Part shown: positions 1 to 7,708 of the stretch, in pieces
How the letters are laid out: the number at the start of each line of letters is the position of its first letter
Numbering within the stretch: the stretch's first letter is position 1
DNA from: Streptantibioticus parmotrematis
Lineage (GTDB): Bacteria > Actinomycetota > Actinomycetes > Streptomycetales > Streptomycetaceae
Assembly (NCBI RefSeq): GCF_019890615.1
Contig: NZ_JAINVZ010000025.1
Coordinates: 1 to 64,000, forward strand
Direction: 5' to 3'
Length of the DNA stretch: 64,000 bases
The notes under the pieces: generated by a model
Told to the model about the DNA's origin: nothing
Database searches by the model: none
Seen by the model: only the letters and a program-made list of their open reading frames with translations
Made by a program: the position numbers and the translations under genes

Positions 1-436
1 GGCGTGCGGTGCGCAGGTCGGCCCGTACCTTGGTGGCGGCGATGTGGATGTGGTCCGGTGCGTGGCGGACGGCGACCCAGCGGCAGCCGTCCGTATCACC
101 GTCAGGGGCGATGCCGGTGGCGGCGACGACACGGCGCGCGATGTCCGCCCACTCCTCGTCGCTGAGGATGCGGTCGGTCTCGGCGGCGCGAACCGAGCAG
201 TGCCACACATGCTTTTCGGGTGCGCGGCCAAGCCTGTCGGCCTGCTTGACGTGCAGGTCGAGGTCCGCCACCAGGCGCCGCCTCGTGGCGTCCGTGTCGT
301 TGGCCCGGCCGGGGTCGGGGGCGAAGCTGTCCCAGGCGGTGACCAGGTGCGGGTCGGTGTGGCCCTTCTTGCGGGTGTCGAAGAGGTAGTGGATGAGGCC
401 GGTCGTACTCTGGCCGTTCTTGATCTTCGCGATCAT
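1..436 (-). CDS. Relaxase/mobilization nuclease, N-terminal part (cut by window edge)
   Basis: This is the N-terminal ~145 codons of a MobA/VirD2-type relaxase, the enzyme that nicks oriT and is carried with the transferred strand in conjugation. It begins MIAKIKNGQST, typical of the family, and reaches the metal-binding motif III near residue 125 (HAPDHIHIAATKVRADL, the HxxxHIH signature). The rest runs off the left edge, so any C-terminal primase or helicase domain cannot be judged. The ATG overlaps the stop codon of the MobC-like gene by one base (TGATG), so the two are translationally coupled. The family call rests on the histidine motif, the start peptide and the neighbour. Confidence 0.85.
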   Translation of the reverse strand, partial: MIAKIKNGQSTTGLIHYLFDTRKKGHTDPHLVTAWDSFAPDPGRANDTDATRRRLVADLDLHVKQADRLGRAPEKHVWHCSVRAAETDRILSDEEWADIARRVVAATGIAPDGDTDGCRWVAVRHAPDHIHIAATKVRADLRTAR

Positions 437-1089
437 CAGGCCGCCTTGTGGCGGACGGCTTGGTTGGCTGCTCGTGCGATCTGTTCGACGGCGGCGCCGA
501 TGGCGGTCCAGGTCTCTGCGGCCTGGGCGAGCAGGGCGGTGTCCACAGGCTGTGGATGCCCACCGCCGTTGAGCTTCTTGGCGATCTGGTTGATGTTGTT
601 GCCGGCCTGGCCTGCCTCGCGGCGCAGGGCGTTGATCTCGTCTATATAGTCGTCGAGTTGGGTGCGCTGGCCGGGCACGGTGAGGTCTCCGTGGACGTGA
701 GCGAGGGTGACGACGGCGACGTAGTGGGCGCCGCTGACGTTCAGGGACGTGGCCTTGGCGAGGATGGCGGCCTTCTCCTCGGCGCTGTAGCGGGCATCGA
801 CGCGGTTCTTGCGCTGGCCGTTCGGGTCGGGCTTGCGACGTCGGGCGACGCGGTGCAGGGCGGCTTCTTCGGCGGCACGCGGAAACGGCACAGCAGCGAC
901 GGTCTCGGCGATGGCGGTCTGTTCCTCCTCGGGCACCCCCTGGTGCCCGCCTGCCTCCGCCACCCCCGGGGCGGAGGCTTCCCCGTAGGACCGGCCCTTG
1001 GACGGTCCAGCGGGATACCTTGCTCCGCTGTTCAGGTGGGTGGTCATCTGCTGCTGAGTGGTGGGGAGTTCGTGGTGCTGACCATGCAT
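436..1089 (-). CDS. MobC-like relaxosome accessory protein
   Basis: A 217-residue protein that probably helps the relaxase bind and melt oriT. The C-terminal half has the MobC/ribbon-helix-helix look: an RxDARYSAEEKAAI segment, then a long helical part (INALRREAGQAGNNINQIAK) with the conserved 'GNNxNQIA' motif of plasmid MobC proteins. The frame stays open to a TTG at 1182, but that start would translate through the perfect hairpin at 1133-1170. The ATG at 1089 has GGAG eight bases upstream and is preferred. The gene overlaps the relaxase start by one base. Confidence 0.8.
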   Translation of the reverse strand: MHGQHHELPTTQQQMTTHLNSGARYPAGPSKGRSYGEASAPGVAEAGGHQGVPEEEQTAIAETVAAVPFPRAAEEAALHRVARRRKPDPNGQRKNRVDARYSAEEKAAILAKATSLNVSGAHYVAVVTLAHVHGDLTVPGQRTQLDDYIDEINALRREAGQAGNNINQIAKKLNGGGHPQPVDTALLAQAAETWTAIGAAVEQIARAANQAVRHKAA

Positions 1090-1132
1090 GGGTGGGGCTC
1101 CGAACGTGCGTGTGAAGGGGGTCGGCTGCGTA

Positions 1133-1170
1133 CCCCGTGTCCTCGCGTCGCTGTACGCGAGGACACGGGG
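1133..1170 (-). terminator. Perfect 15-bp hairpin between DUF2637 gene and mobC-like gene
   Basis: CCCCGTGTCCTCGCG at 1133-1147 is exactly complementary to 1156-1170, with an 8-base loop whose outer bases also pair. It begins just after the stop codon of the DUF2637 gene (1179) in the direction of transcription. There is no T tract, as is usual for Streptomyces. It may be a terminator or an attenuating spacer before the mob genes. Confidence 0.6.
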
Positions 1171-1178
1171 AAATGGGA

Positions 1179-2069
1179 TCAAGCGGCGTCGGCGCTGACC
1201 GCGCGGTCTGCCTCCTGCTCGGCGTCGTCCCGCTCGGCCTGGACGAGGTCCTTCAGCCGCTCTGCTTCCTTGCGGCCGATGGTGAGCCCGCCGTCTCGGA
1301 AGGTGTCCTCGATGTGGCGTCGGGAGGCTCGACCTTGGCGCCCGAGGGGTGCGCTGCGAGCGAGGGCGAGCCGTTCGGGATCGACATCGCCCAGCTCGGG
1401 CTGTTGTGGCTCGGCGGAGCGAGCCACAACGTCCGTTGTCAGAGCCACATCCTTCGGGCGGTCAGCCACCTCGGTGCCAGTTGCCTCGCTCACGTCGAGG
1501 TACGCACCGCCGGGGACGCCGGACGTGACCCGTTCCAGGGCGGCACGCTGACGGGCGCGCGTCTCGGAGCCGTCGGTGGCTTGAGGGCCGGACGGGTCGG
1601 GTGCGGGATGGTGGTGGACGACGATGTAGAGGTGGACCGCGCCGGCCAGGGCGAGCGGGGCGATGGCGGAGAGGCCGCCAACGGTGAGGTCGTCCAGACG
1701 GAGTCCGTTGCCTTGGCGGGCCTGCTGGTTGAGGCGGACGGCGTGGATGGCGTTGGCCCAGATGCTCGTCATGGTGGCCGCGCCGATCAGCAGCCACACG
1801 TACAACCGGGAGTACCAGGGTGCGGTGCGCAGCATGAGCAGGGCGCCGACGCCGACGGCGATGAACCCGTCGATCACGAGCGGGAAGGCGTAGGTCAGAA
1901 GGCTGCGGATGTGGATGGCGACGCCCATCTGCCGCAGGGCGTCGTAGGAGAGGGCGAAGGCGAACACGGCGAGCAGGGTGATGCCGAGACGGATCAGGTC
2001 GGTGCCGCGCAGGGCGGCGGTGCGGGCGGACAAGCGGAGGCGCTCCAGATGGCTCGGGGCGGCGGACAT
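1179..2069 (-). CDS. DUF2637 membrane protein (Spd-like plasmid spread protein)
   Basis: A 296-residue protein of the DUF2637 family, common in Streptomyces plasmids and integrative elements, where it is often linked to spreading of the element through mycelium. Four hydrophobic segments lie near residues 25-45, 57-80, 88-110 and 132-150 (for example LIRLGITLLAVFAFALSYD). They are followed by a hydrophilic tail ending in a helix-turn-helix-like stretch (RRHIEDTFRDGGLTIGRKEA, about residues 248-267). No clear ribosome binding site precedes the ATG. It sits between the DUF3631 ATPase and the mob genes on the same strand, with hairpins on both sides. The exact molecular role is unknown. Confidence 0.75.
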   Translation of the reverse strand: MSAAPSHLERLRLSARTAALRGTDLIRLGITLLAVFAFALSYDALRQMGVAIHIRSLLTYAFPLVIDGFIAVGVGALLMLRTAPWYSRLYVWLLIGAATMTSIWANAIHAVRLNQQARQGNGLRLDDLTVGGLSAIAPLALAGAVHLYIVVHHHPAPDPSGPQATDGSETRARQRAALERVTSGVPGGAYLDVSEATGTEVADRPKDVALTTDVVARSAEPQQPELGDVDPERLALARSAPLGRQGRASRRHIEDTFRDGGLTIGRKEAERLKDLVQAERDDAEQEADRAVSADAA

Positions 2070-2200
2070 GGTGCAACAGGGGGCAGGTTGGGGTGAGGTG
2101 GCCGCCGTGAAGCTGGTGGGACTCGTAACACCCGTCGCATGCCTGCTCAGAGCAGGTACGGGTGGGCGTGAAGATGCAGGACGACTCGTCGCGGGCGGCT

Positions 2201-2236
2201 CACCCGTCCCTGGGCTGACCTGCGCAGGGACGGGTG
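2201..2236 (-). terminator. Hairpin terminator after DUF3631 gene
   Basis: CACCCGTCCCTG (2201-2212) pairs perfectly with CAGGGACGGGTG (2225-2236) around a 12-base loop. It starts 18 bases after the stop codon of the DUF3631 gene on the minus strand, a typical terminator position. Confidence 0.6.
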
Positions 2237-2253
2237 ATGCGGGTGGAGACGGG

Positions 2254-3546
2254 TCAGGCTGCGGTGTCGGGCAGCGGCTCGACGGCCGCCTGGGCGGGCT
2301 CGGCGGCAGGCCCTGGCGCGGGGCAGTACCGGGCCCAGGTGTCGAGGAACTGGGCGCGCGCGTAGCCCCTGGCCTGGGCGCCGCCGGGGAAACGGCGGTT
2401 GGTCGCGTTGATTCCGTAGGGCTTCAACAGCAGCTGCAGGTACCGCGGAGTCAAGCCCTTGTCACTGCCCTTGTATTCCGCCCACGGCCCCTCCTTGTCC
2501 GCGTTGAGCGCCTCCAGCAGGTGCCTGGTGCTCAGCAGGGCAGGGTCACCAATGGCGGTGAAGGCGCTGCGGATGTCGACCAAGAGGCGGGTGCGCAGAT
2601 CGCCCTCCTGGTTCTGGCCCGTCTCGTAGTCGGTCATGGAGCGGCAGGCGGAGCGGGCGAGCGCCGGCCAGTCGCCTCCCGCGAGATCGGCGACGACGAC
2701 CAGCGGCTCCCAGGTGTCCGCCGCGCGGTCCTCGACCGGCATCGGCGGCTCCATCTCCATGGCCTGTGTGTGGAGCGGGTGGAGCCAGGAGCGGAGGCGT
2801 TCGCGGATCGCGTGCAGGGCCGGGGTGTCCCGGCCGGTGCGGAAGGACGCTACCTTCTCGCCCGCCGCGCGACGCCGCATCCGGATGACGACCGCCCGGT
2901 CCATGATCGTGTCGGGCAGGTCGCCGATCCCGGCCAGCGCTGCCATGGCGAAGGTCGCGAACTCCTGCACGTCGTGCTCCGGCCCGGACACCCGCAGCGT
3001 CGGCCGGCCACGCTGGTGCCCGGCGTTGATCAGGCCGCGCACCTCCTCGTTCTTCTCCGCGGCCTTGCCGGTGGCGAACATGGTGTCGGCCTCGTCGACT
3101 AGCAGGGTCGGCGGGTCGTCCCCGTCGATCGACCGGAGGATTGCCGCCGCACTGGCGTTCACTGTGATCAGGCGTTTGTGGACCGTCTCGGTCACCACGT
3201 CCAGCAGCCTGGACTTCCCGCACCGCTTCTCCGGCGCGACGATCGCCAGCCGCGGCGCGTGCTGCCACGCACGCTGCAGATGTGTCGCCGCGACCCACAG
3301 CGCCACCGCCGTCACGGCTTCCTCGCTCGGCATCGCCACGTACCGCTCGATCTGCGCCCGCAGATCGTCCAGAATCTGCGCTCCCTCGGACGCGGGCACA
3401 GCTTCGGGGTCGCCGTTGGGGCCTTCGTCGGCGGGAGGCGTGGCAGAGCTGGCCGGTTGGCCGGGTACAGCAACCGGCGGCCACGGCGCGGTGACGTCGT
3501 CGGGAAGGGATGGCGTACTCGGCTGGGGATCGGTCATACTGGGCAT
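2254..3546 (-). CDS. DUF3631 domain ATPase (plasmid/ICE type)
   Basis: A 430-residue protein with a P-loop and DUF3631, a family found next to replication and transfer genes of actinobacterial elements and presumed to act on DNA during replication or mobilization. Walker A-like APEKRCGKS is near residues 104-112, Walker B LLVDEAD near 148-154, and an arginine-rich IRMRRR stretch lies in the middle. The first ~50 residues are low-complexity Pro/Ala. The frame is open up to 3666, but that start would translate through the 9-bp hairpin at 3637-3657 and lacks a nearby ribosome site. The ATG at 3546 has AGGAG three bases upstream and the ATG at 3537 has the same AGGAG twelve bases upstream, so the true start is one of these two. 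The substrate is unknown. Confidence 0.75.
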   Translation of the reverse strand: MPSMTDPQPSTPSLPDDVTAPWPPVAVPGQPASSATPPADEGPNGDPEAVPASEGAQILDDLRAQIERYVAMPSEEAVTAVALWVAATHLQRAWQHAPRLAIVAPEKRCGKSRLLDVVTETVHKRLITVNASAAAILRSIDGDDPPTLLVDEADTMFATGKAAEKNEEVRGLINAGHQRGRPTLRVSGPEHDVQEFATFAMAALAGIGDLPDTIMDRAVVIRMRRRAAGEKVASFRTGRDTPALHAIRERLRSWLHPLHTQAMEMEPPMPVEDRAADTWEPLVVVADLAGGDWPALARSACRSMTDYETGQNQEGDLRTRLLVDIRSAFTAIGDPALLSTRHLLEALNADKEGPWAEYKGSDKGLTPRYLQLLLKPYGINATNRRFPGGAQARGYARAQFLDTWARYCPAPGPAAEPAQAAVEPLPDTAA

Positions 3547-3636
3547 CAGCTCCTCTACTTGCGGGCCATATGGGACGGCAATCCCGGTCTCCGCAGGTTG
3601 ATCGCTAGGGATGGCGGTTGAGAGGTTTGCGCTTGA

Positions 3637-3657
3637 GCCCCCGGCATCGCCGGGGGC
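3637..3657 (+). terminator. Perfect 9-bp hairpin followed by TTCTTTC
   Basis: GCCCCCGGC, loop ATC, GCCGGGGGC, then TTCTTTC on the plus strand. This is the most classical intrinsic-terminator shape in the window. It lies in the divergent region between the DUF3631 gene and the XRE regulator, so it may block upstream antisense reading or be part of a 5' leader. Confidence 0.5.
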
Positions 3658-3731
3658 TTCTTTCATGTCACGTGCGGTCGTGCGGGACTCCTGAGGTTGG
3701 CGGGGTGGGTGCCACCACTATGCCACACGAA

Positions 3732-3764
3732 TTGCAGTTCGCAGAAGTATGCTGCATCTCGCAG
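3732..3764. promoter_or_regulatory. Two CTGC-N5-GCAG-like operators, 20 bp apart
   Basis: TTGCAGTTCGCAG (3732-3744) and CTGCATCTCGCAG (3752-3764) are two near-identical half-palindromes (YTGC-N5-GCAG) whose centres are 20 bp, about two helical turns, apart. They lie 70-100 bp upstream of the XRE repressor and in the divergent promoter region shared with the DUF3631 operon. This is the expected place for a lysogeny-type switch. Binding by the adjacent XRE protein is inferred from position only. Confidence 0.5.
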
Positions 3765-3831
3765 TGAGCATGTTACTGTTATGGGGTCCTTGCAAATGGC
3801 AGGGCGCCGCTACGAACGGAAGGAAGTGGCC

Positions 3832-4344
3832 ATGGCGGATGAAGACCCTCCGCAGGGCGTTCTGCTCAGCGGCGAGGGCAACGTCGCGGTCCGCATCAAG
3901 CTGGAACGCGAGGCGCGCGGCTGGAGCACTAACGCCCTGTCCGACCGCATGAACGAGGCCGGCTTCGAGATGAACCCGTCCGCGGTCTGGCGGATCGAAA
4001 ACGGCAAGCGCCGCATCAACCTCGACGAGACCATCGGCTTCGCCGAGGTCTTCGGCCTCGACCTGCGCAACCTCGTCGGCCCCCCGCAGTTGGCCGCCAA
4101 GGCCCGCGCCATGGAGCTCATCGACGAGATCCTCGACGCGTTCCGCGCGACCCAGCGCGCCAACTTGGCCTTCACCGAGGCGCGCAACGCGCTCGATGCC
4201 TACCTCGCCGAGCACCCCGACGTGCGCGAGGAAGCCGACGTCATGGTCTCCAACGCCATCGCCGAAGAGGCCGGTAAGACCATGCTGAAGATGCACGGCT
4301 CTCCGTCGGGTGGCGGCGACGCCGACCCTGTCGCCGAGGCATAG
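3832..4344 (+). CDS. XRE-family helix-turn-helix regulator of the element
   Basis: A 170-residue DNA-binding protein. Residues about 18-75 form a Cro/CI-type HTH (VRIKLEREARGWSTNALSDR, then the recognition helix region NPSAVWRIENGKRRI). The rest is helical with no recognised domain and may serve dimerisation. The frame is open from 3697, but the ATG at 3832 has GGAAGGAAG just upstream and begins the conserved part. It is transcribed divergently from the DUF3631/mob genes and in the same direction as the excisionase-like and integrase genes, the usual place for the repressor of an integrative element. Confidence 0.8.
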   Translation: MADEDPPQGVLLSGEGNVAVRIKLEREARGWSTNALSDRMNEAGFEMNPSAVWRIENGKRRINLDETIGFAEVFGLDLRNLVGPPQLAAKARAMELIDEILDAFRATQRANLAFTEARNALDAYLAEHPDVREEADVMVSNAIAEEAGKTMLKMHGSPSGGGDADPVAEA

Positions 4345-4469
4345 CCCTCAGCTCCCGTTCCCGTCCTGGGCCCGCAAACCCCCAGCACGGGCACCTCACC
4401 CTCATCCCTAGCGATCGACCGGCGGGTCGGCGTTGCCGCGCCCATGCCCGCCAGAAGAGGACCCACCCC

Positions 4470-4847
4470 TTGCGCCAACCCGCGATAACCCCTGCCTCTC
4501 CACCGACTCCACCTACCGACGCCGAGCTGCCACGCCTCTACGTCCCCGAAGAAGTCGCCGCCGTACTCGGCTGCTCCACCTGGTGGGTCAAGGACCGCGC
4601 CCGCCGACGGCTCATCCCGTTCACCCGCGTCGGCCGCGCCTACCGCTTCTCGGACGAGCACCTTGCCGAAATCATCCGCATGCACGAAGAGCGTCCGGCC
4701 CAGACGCCCCAGCTTCCTGGCGTCGTCCTGGAGCCGACCCGGAAGCCCCGCGGTCGACAGCAGCCCCAGACGTCTGCCCCCACGGTCCGTCTCAAGGCCC
4801 GCCCGCCGCGCCGGATGACCAAGTCCCAGTTCGGAACCGCTGCTTAA
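4470..4847 (+). CDS. Excisionase-like winged HTH protein
   Basis: A 125-residue protein with a MerR/Xis-type HTH at residues ~24-70: LYVPEEVAAVLGCSTWWVKD, then RRLIPFTRVGRAYRFSDEHL. Small proteins of this kind directly upstream of an integrase usually act as directionality factors (Xis). The start is a TTG with GAGG nine bases upstream. The tail is basic and Pro/Arg-rich. It lies 31 bp before the integrase on the same strand, probably in one operon. An ordinary element regulator is the alternative. Confidence 0.75.
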   Translation: MRQPAITPASPPTPPTDAELPRLYVPEEVAAVLGCSTWWVKDRARRRLIPFTRVGRAYRFSDEHLAEIIRMHEERPAQTPQLPGVVLEPTRKPRGRQQPQTSAPTVRLKARPPRRMTKSQFGTAA

Positions 4848-4878
4848 CGCACCCCACACGACAGAAGGGGGGGTATCC

Positions 4879-6381
4879 GTGGGGTACGCAGAGAAGCGTG
4901 GTAGCTACTGGCGTGGCCGTTACAAGATCGAGGACGGCAAGTACGGCACCGTCGCCGATTCCACGGGCGCCGTCGTCAAGTTCGCCACCAAACGCGAGGC
5001 CAAGCAGGCCGCAGACGCGGAAGAGGTGACCGTTCGGCGCGGCCAGTGGCGCGACCCGGGCCTCGGGCAGGAGACCTTCGGCGAGTACGCGAGCCGCTGG
5101 TACTCCGGCCAAGACCTGGCCGCCTCGACGATGCAGAACTACAGGCGGCATATCGAGGAGCACCTGCTCCCCGACTTCGAGGACAAGGCGCTCGCGGGAA
5201 TCCTGCGCACGGACGTCGAAGCCTGGGAGAAGAAGGAACGGGCCTCGTACGCGGCCTCCAGCGTCAAAACCTGGCGCTCGACACTCCACCTGATCTTCGA
5301 GGACGCGATCGACGAGGGCCTGCTCACGTCGAATCCTGCGGCCAGGAGGCGCGGACGTGGCAAGCGCGCCGGCCGCTCCCGCGACCGGGGCCCGGAGAAG
5401 GTCATCACCGACGCGCTCGGCATCCTGCTGACTGCCGAGCGGGCGGCCCTGCTCTCCGGTCGCGACGACGAGTTCGTCGCCACGGTCCTCAAGGGCTACA
5501 CAGGCAAGCGCTGGGGCGAAATCGTCGGCCTGGAAACGGATTTCGTCCGACCTGACGCCTTCCGCGTCGAGTGGCAGCTGTACGAGCTCGACACCGGCGA
5601 GCTGGTGCGCTGCCCGCCCAAGGACGACAGTTACCGCACCATCGACTCGATGGACTGGCTGTCCGCCCTGGTCTTCAACCACATCGCCCGTACGAAGCCG
5701 ACGCCCTGCGCGTGCCACGGCAGGACGTACGTTTTCCAGGGCCAGGGCGCGGCCCGCACCGGAGGCCACCAAGGCGCGAAACTCGTCGACGTCGCCCGCC
5801 GTGCCGAAGTCTCCACGGGCACGGTCTCCAACGTCCTCAACCACCCCGACCGAGTCCGTGAGGACACCCGCCTACGCGTCGAACTCGCCATCGCAGAGCT
5901 CGGGTTCGTTCGTGGCGGAATCACGTCGGAGCACGCGGCCCACTGGCGCCGTAACGGCTTCGCCACCTGGCTGTTCACCCCGGCGGTCTCCGGCTGGTAC
6001 CCGAAGAAGGCACCGCAGGAGGCCCGCCCGGTACCGATCCTCGGCGAGCCGTGGCCTGGCATCCCGGCCCGAGGCCGCGGCGCTGCTGCTCGGGCTGATG
6101 CCTGCTGGCTCCCGATCGCCAAGGGCCTGACACCCCACGGACTCCGCCACACCCACCGCACGATGATGGAGGACCTTGGCACCGAGAAGGTCCTCATGGA
6201 CGAACGTATGGGCCACATCGACGGCTCGGTCTCCGCGCGCTACGCCCACGTCACGCCCGGCATGCGTCGGCGCCTCGTGCTCGGCCTGACCGAGCAGTGG
6301 GAGGCGGCGCTCGACGTCCGACACGCGATGCGTCCCACGTCCCCGGTGCGCGTGCTCAACGACCTCCTGCGCGTTCGCTGA
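4879..6381 (+). CDS. Tyrosine integrase with inserted LacI-type HTH
   Basis: A 500-residue site-specific tyrosine recombinase that would integrate and excise the element. The GTG start follows AGAAGGGGG. Residues ~60-170 are the SAM-like core-binding domain (FGEYASRWYSG...). All catalytic residues are visible: R211 in TGKRWGE, K248 in PPKDDSYRTI, H420 and R423 in TPHGLRH, H446 in MGHIDG and nucleophile Y455 in SARYAHV. Between K248 and H420, residues 301-347 read as a complete LacI-family HTH (LVDVARRAEVSTGTVSNVLN, then RVREDTRLRVELAIAELGF). Ordinary actinobacterial integrases are about 380-460 residues, so this insertion accounts for the extra length. A hairpin terminator follows directly. 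Confidence 0.93.
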   Translation: MGYAEKRGSYWRGRYKIEDGKYGTVADSTGAVVKFATKREAKQAADAEEVTVRRGQWRDPGLGQETFGEYASRWYSGQDLAASTMQNYRRHIEEHLLPDFEDKALAGILRTDVEAWEKKERASYAASSVKTWRSTLHLIFEDAIDEGLLTSNPAARRRGRGKRAGRSRDRGPEKVITDALGILLTAERAALLSGRDDEFVATVLKGYTGKRWGEIVGLETDFVRPDAFRVEWQLYELDTGELVRCPPKDDSYRTIDSMDWLSALVFNHIARTKPTPCACHGRTYVFQGQGAARTGGHQGAKLVDVARRAEVSTGTVSNVLNHPDRVREDTRLRVELAIAELGFVRGGITSEHAAHWRRNGFATWLFTPAVSGWYPKKAPQEARPVPILGEPWPGIPARGRGAAARADACWLPIAKGLTPHGLRHTHRTMMEDLGTEKVLMDERMGHIDGSVSARYAHVTPGMRRRLVLGLTEQWEAALDVRHAMRPTSPVRVLNDLLRVR

Positions 6382-6390
6382 GCCACTCAG

Positions 6391-6421
6391 CCGTGCCCCG
6401 CAGTGCTGCCGCGGGGCACGG
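6391..6421 (+). terminator. Integrase terminator hairpin
   Basis: An 11-bp perfect stem (CCGTGCCCCGC at 6391-6401 with its complement at 6411-6421) and a 9-base loop, starting nine bases after the integrase stop codon and followed by CGGGCGTTT. Confidence 0.65.
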
Positions 6422-6466
6422 CGGGCGTTTAAGCGGATTCCTTCCCGCCACTCGGCATATCGCTGC

Positions 6467-6472
6467 CAGGAT
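6467..6472 (+). promoter_or_regulatory. -10-like CAGGAT, leaderless promoter candidate
   Basis: CAGGAT ends seven bases before the GTG at 6480. That places the transcription start at or next to the start codon, as in leaderless actinobacterial transcripts. No convincing -35 box is seen. Confidence 0.35.
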
Positions 6473-6479
6473 CAGGGGC

Positions 6480-7625
6480 GTGACATACGTAGTGACTGTG
6501 GACGCCCTCATACCCAAGAGCTCTCCGGAGATGGACCCACTTCAACGCGCTGGCGCGGTGGCGCTCATCGAGGATGGTTTTGCCTCCGTCGAGGCGATCG
6601 AGGGCCCCGACGGCATGGAAGTCGATCTTCTCGACACCATCGTGGCCGTCTATCCAGGCGGCGCACTTCTGAAGGTGTTTGTGGATGCGGCGGCTCTGGA
6701 GTTCGCAGAGGAGGCCGTCCGGTCAGTGGTGGGTGAACTGCTTGAACGATCCGAGCTGTTGGCTGACTGGCAGATCGAGAGATGTGAGGTCGAACTGCAC
6801 CCGGAGCTCGCCCAGGAGAGTCTCGCTGCTGCCGACGGTCCCGATGCCCCGCCCGATGATCTGGCAGACCGTAAGGCGCGGCATATCGAGAGCCCCACGT
6901 CCGAGGACGAGAGTGAGGGCTACGACGCCGAGGCGCAGGCCGAGGTGGTACGCGGTCAGATGCTGGCACGGGCGGATCAGCTGCGCTCCTTCTCGCCCGT
7001 GATGTTCGGCGTCTTGGACGACGAAGACGACGAAGATGAAGAGGAAGGTGCCATCGAGTTCGCCACCTCGCCGGAGGACGCCAAACTCGCTGCTGGTGCC
7101 TTGGTGTACGCGACGGACATCTTGGTGGACGAGCTGTTCCAAGACGTGCAGACCCTGACGGAGGAGGACACCACCGCTGCTGAATGCGACGGTCCCCTGT
7201 GGCACTTCGAGGACCTTCCCGGGCGATACGCCCTGCAGTACGACGCCCGTTTCGCTCGCCGCTTCCTGGTGACGGTCATCGCCATGACCACCCGGTTCAC
7301 AGACGGCAGCTTCCAGCAGCTGAGCTGCGTCGCTGAGGAACTCGCGCTGAAGCTGCTGCTGACTGAGACGAACGTGACCCTGGAAACTTTTGGGCTGCTC
7401 GACGACGGCGTCTCGGCCGCACTCGCCTCGTTCGCTGACAACGTCTACGAGGACATGGATCACGAGTGGCTCTACGACGACTCCATGGACGGCATCGACG
7501 AGAGCGCCGTCGGAGAGACTCTCGGCGTGGCGCCGATGGCGTTCAAGGCGTGGTTCACCCCGTTCAACGAGGGCAGGTACGTCCATCCGTCTGCGGCTGA
7601 TGAGCCGGAGGGAGCAGCGCAGTGA
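6480..7625 (+). CDS. Acidic protein of unknown function (element cargo)
   Basis: A 381-residue protein that I do not recognise. The GTG at 6480 starts the conserved-looking part (VTYVVTVDALIP). The frame also runs upstream into the integrase terminator, which argues against an earlier start. It has an alternating alpha/beta N-terminal region (residues 1-120), a strongly acidic linker with DDEDDEDEEEG near residue 180, and a helical C-terminal half (LAAGALVYATDILVDELFQD; RRFLVTVIAMTTRFTDG). There is no signal peptide, membrane segment or metal motif. It is convergent with the restriction-modification gene, the stop codons being about 80 bp apart, and lies between the integrase and tRNA-Pro, so it is probably cargo of the element. 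High acidity could mean DNA mimicry, but that is speculation. Confidence 0.7.
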   Translation: MTYVVTVDALIPKSSPEMDPLQRAGAVALIEDGFASVEAIEGPDGMEVDLLDTIVAVYPGGALLKVFVDAAALEFAEEAVRSVVGELLERSELLADWQIERCEVELHPELAQESLAAADGPDAPPDDLADRKARHIESPTSEDESEGYDAEAQAEVVRGQMLARADQLRSFSPVMFGVLDDEDDEDEEEGAIEFATSPEDAKLAAGALVYATDILVDELFQDVQTLTEEDTTAAECDGPLWHFEDLPGRYALQYDARFARRFLVTVIAMTTRFTDGSFQQLSCVAEELALKLLLTETNVTLETFGLLDDGVSAALASFADNVYEDMDHEWLYDDSMDGIDESAVGETLGVAPMAFKAWFTPFNEGRYVHPSAADEPEGAAQ

Positions 7626-7708
7626 GTTGTCCCGCTGTCTGAGGTCCAACACGCGGCCAGGTTCTACCAGAGCCACGGCATGACAGCGGAGACTAGCGGC
7701 TGCTGTGC

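Noticed and set aside
4879-6381. A separate LacI-family regulator gene overlapping the integrase
   Set aside because: The HTH is in the same frame as the integrase with no break or internal ribosome site, so it is an insertion in one protein.
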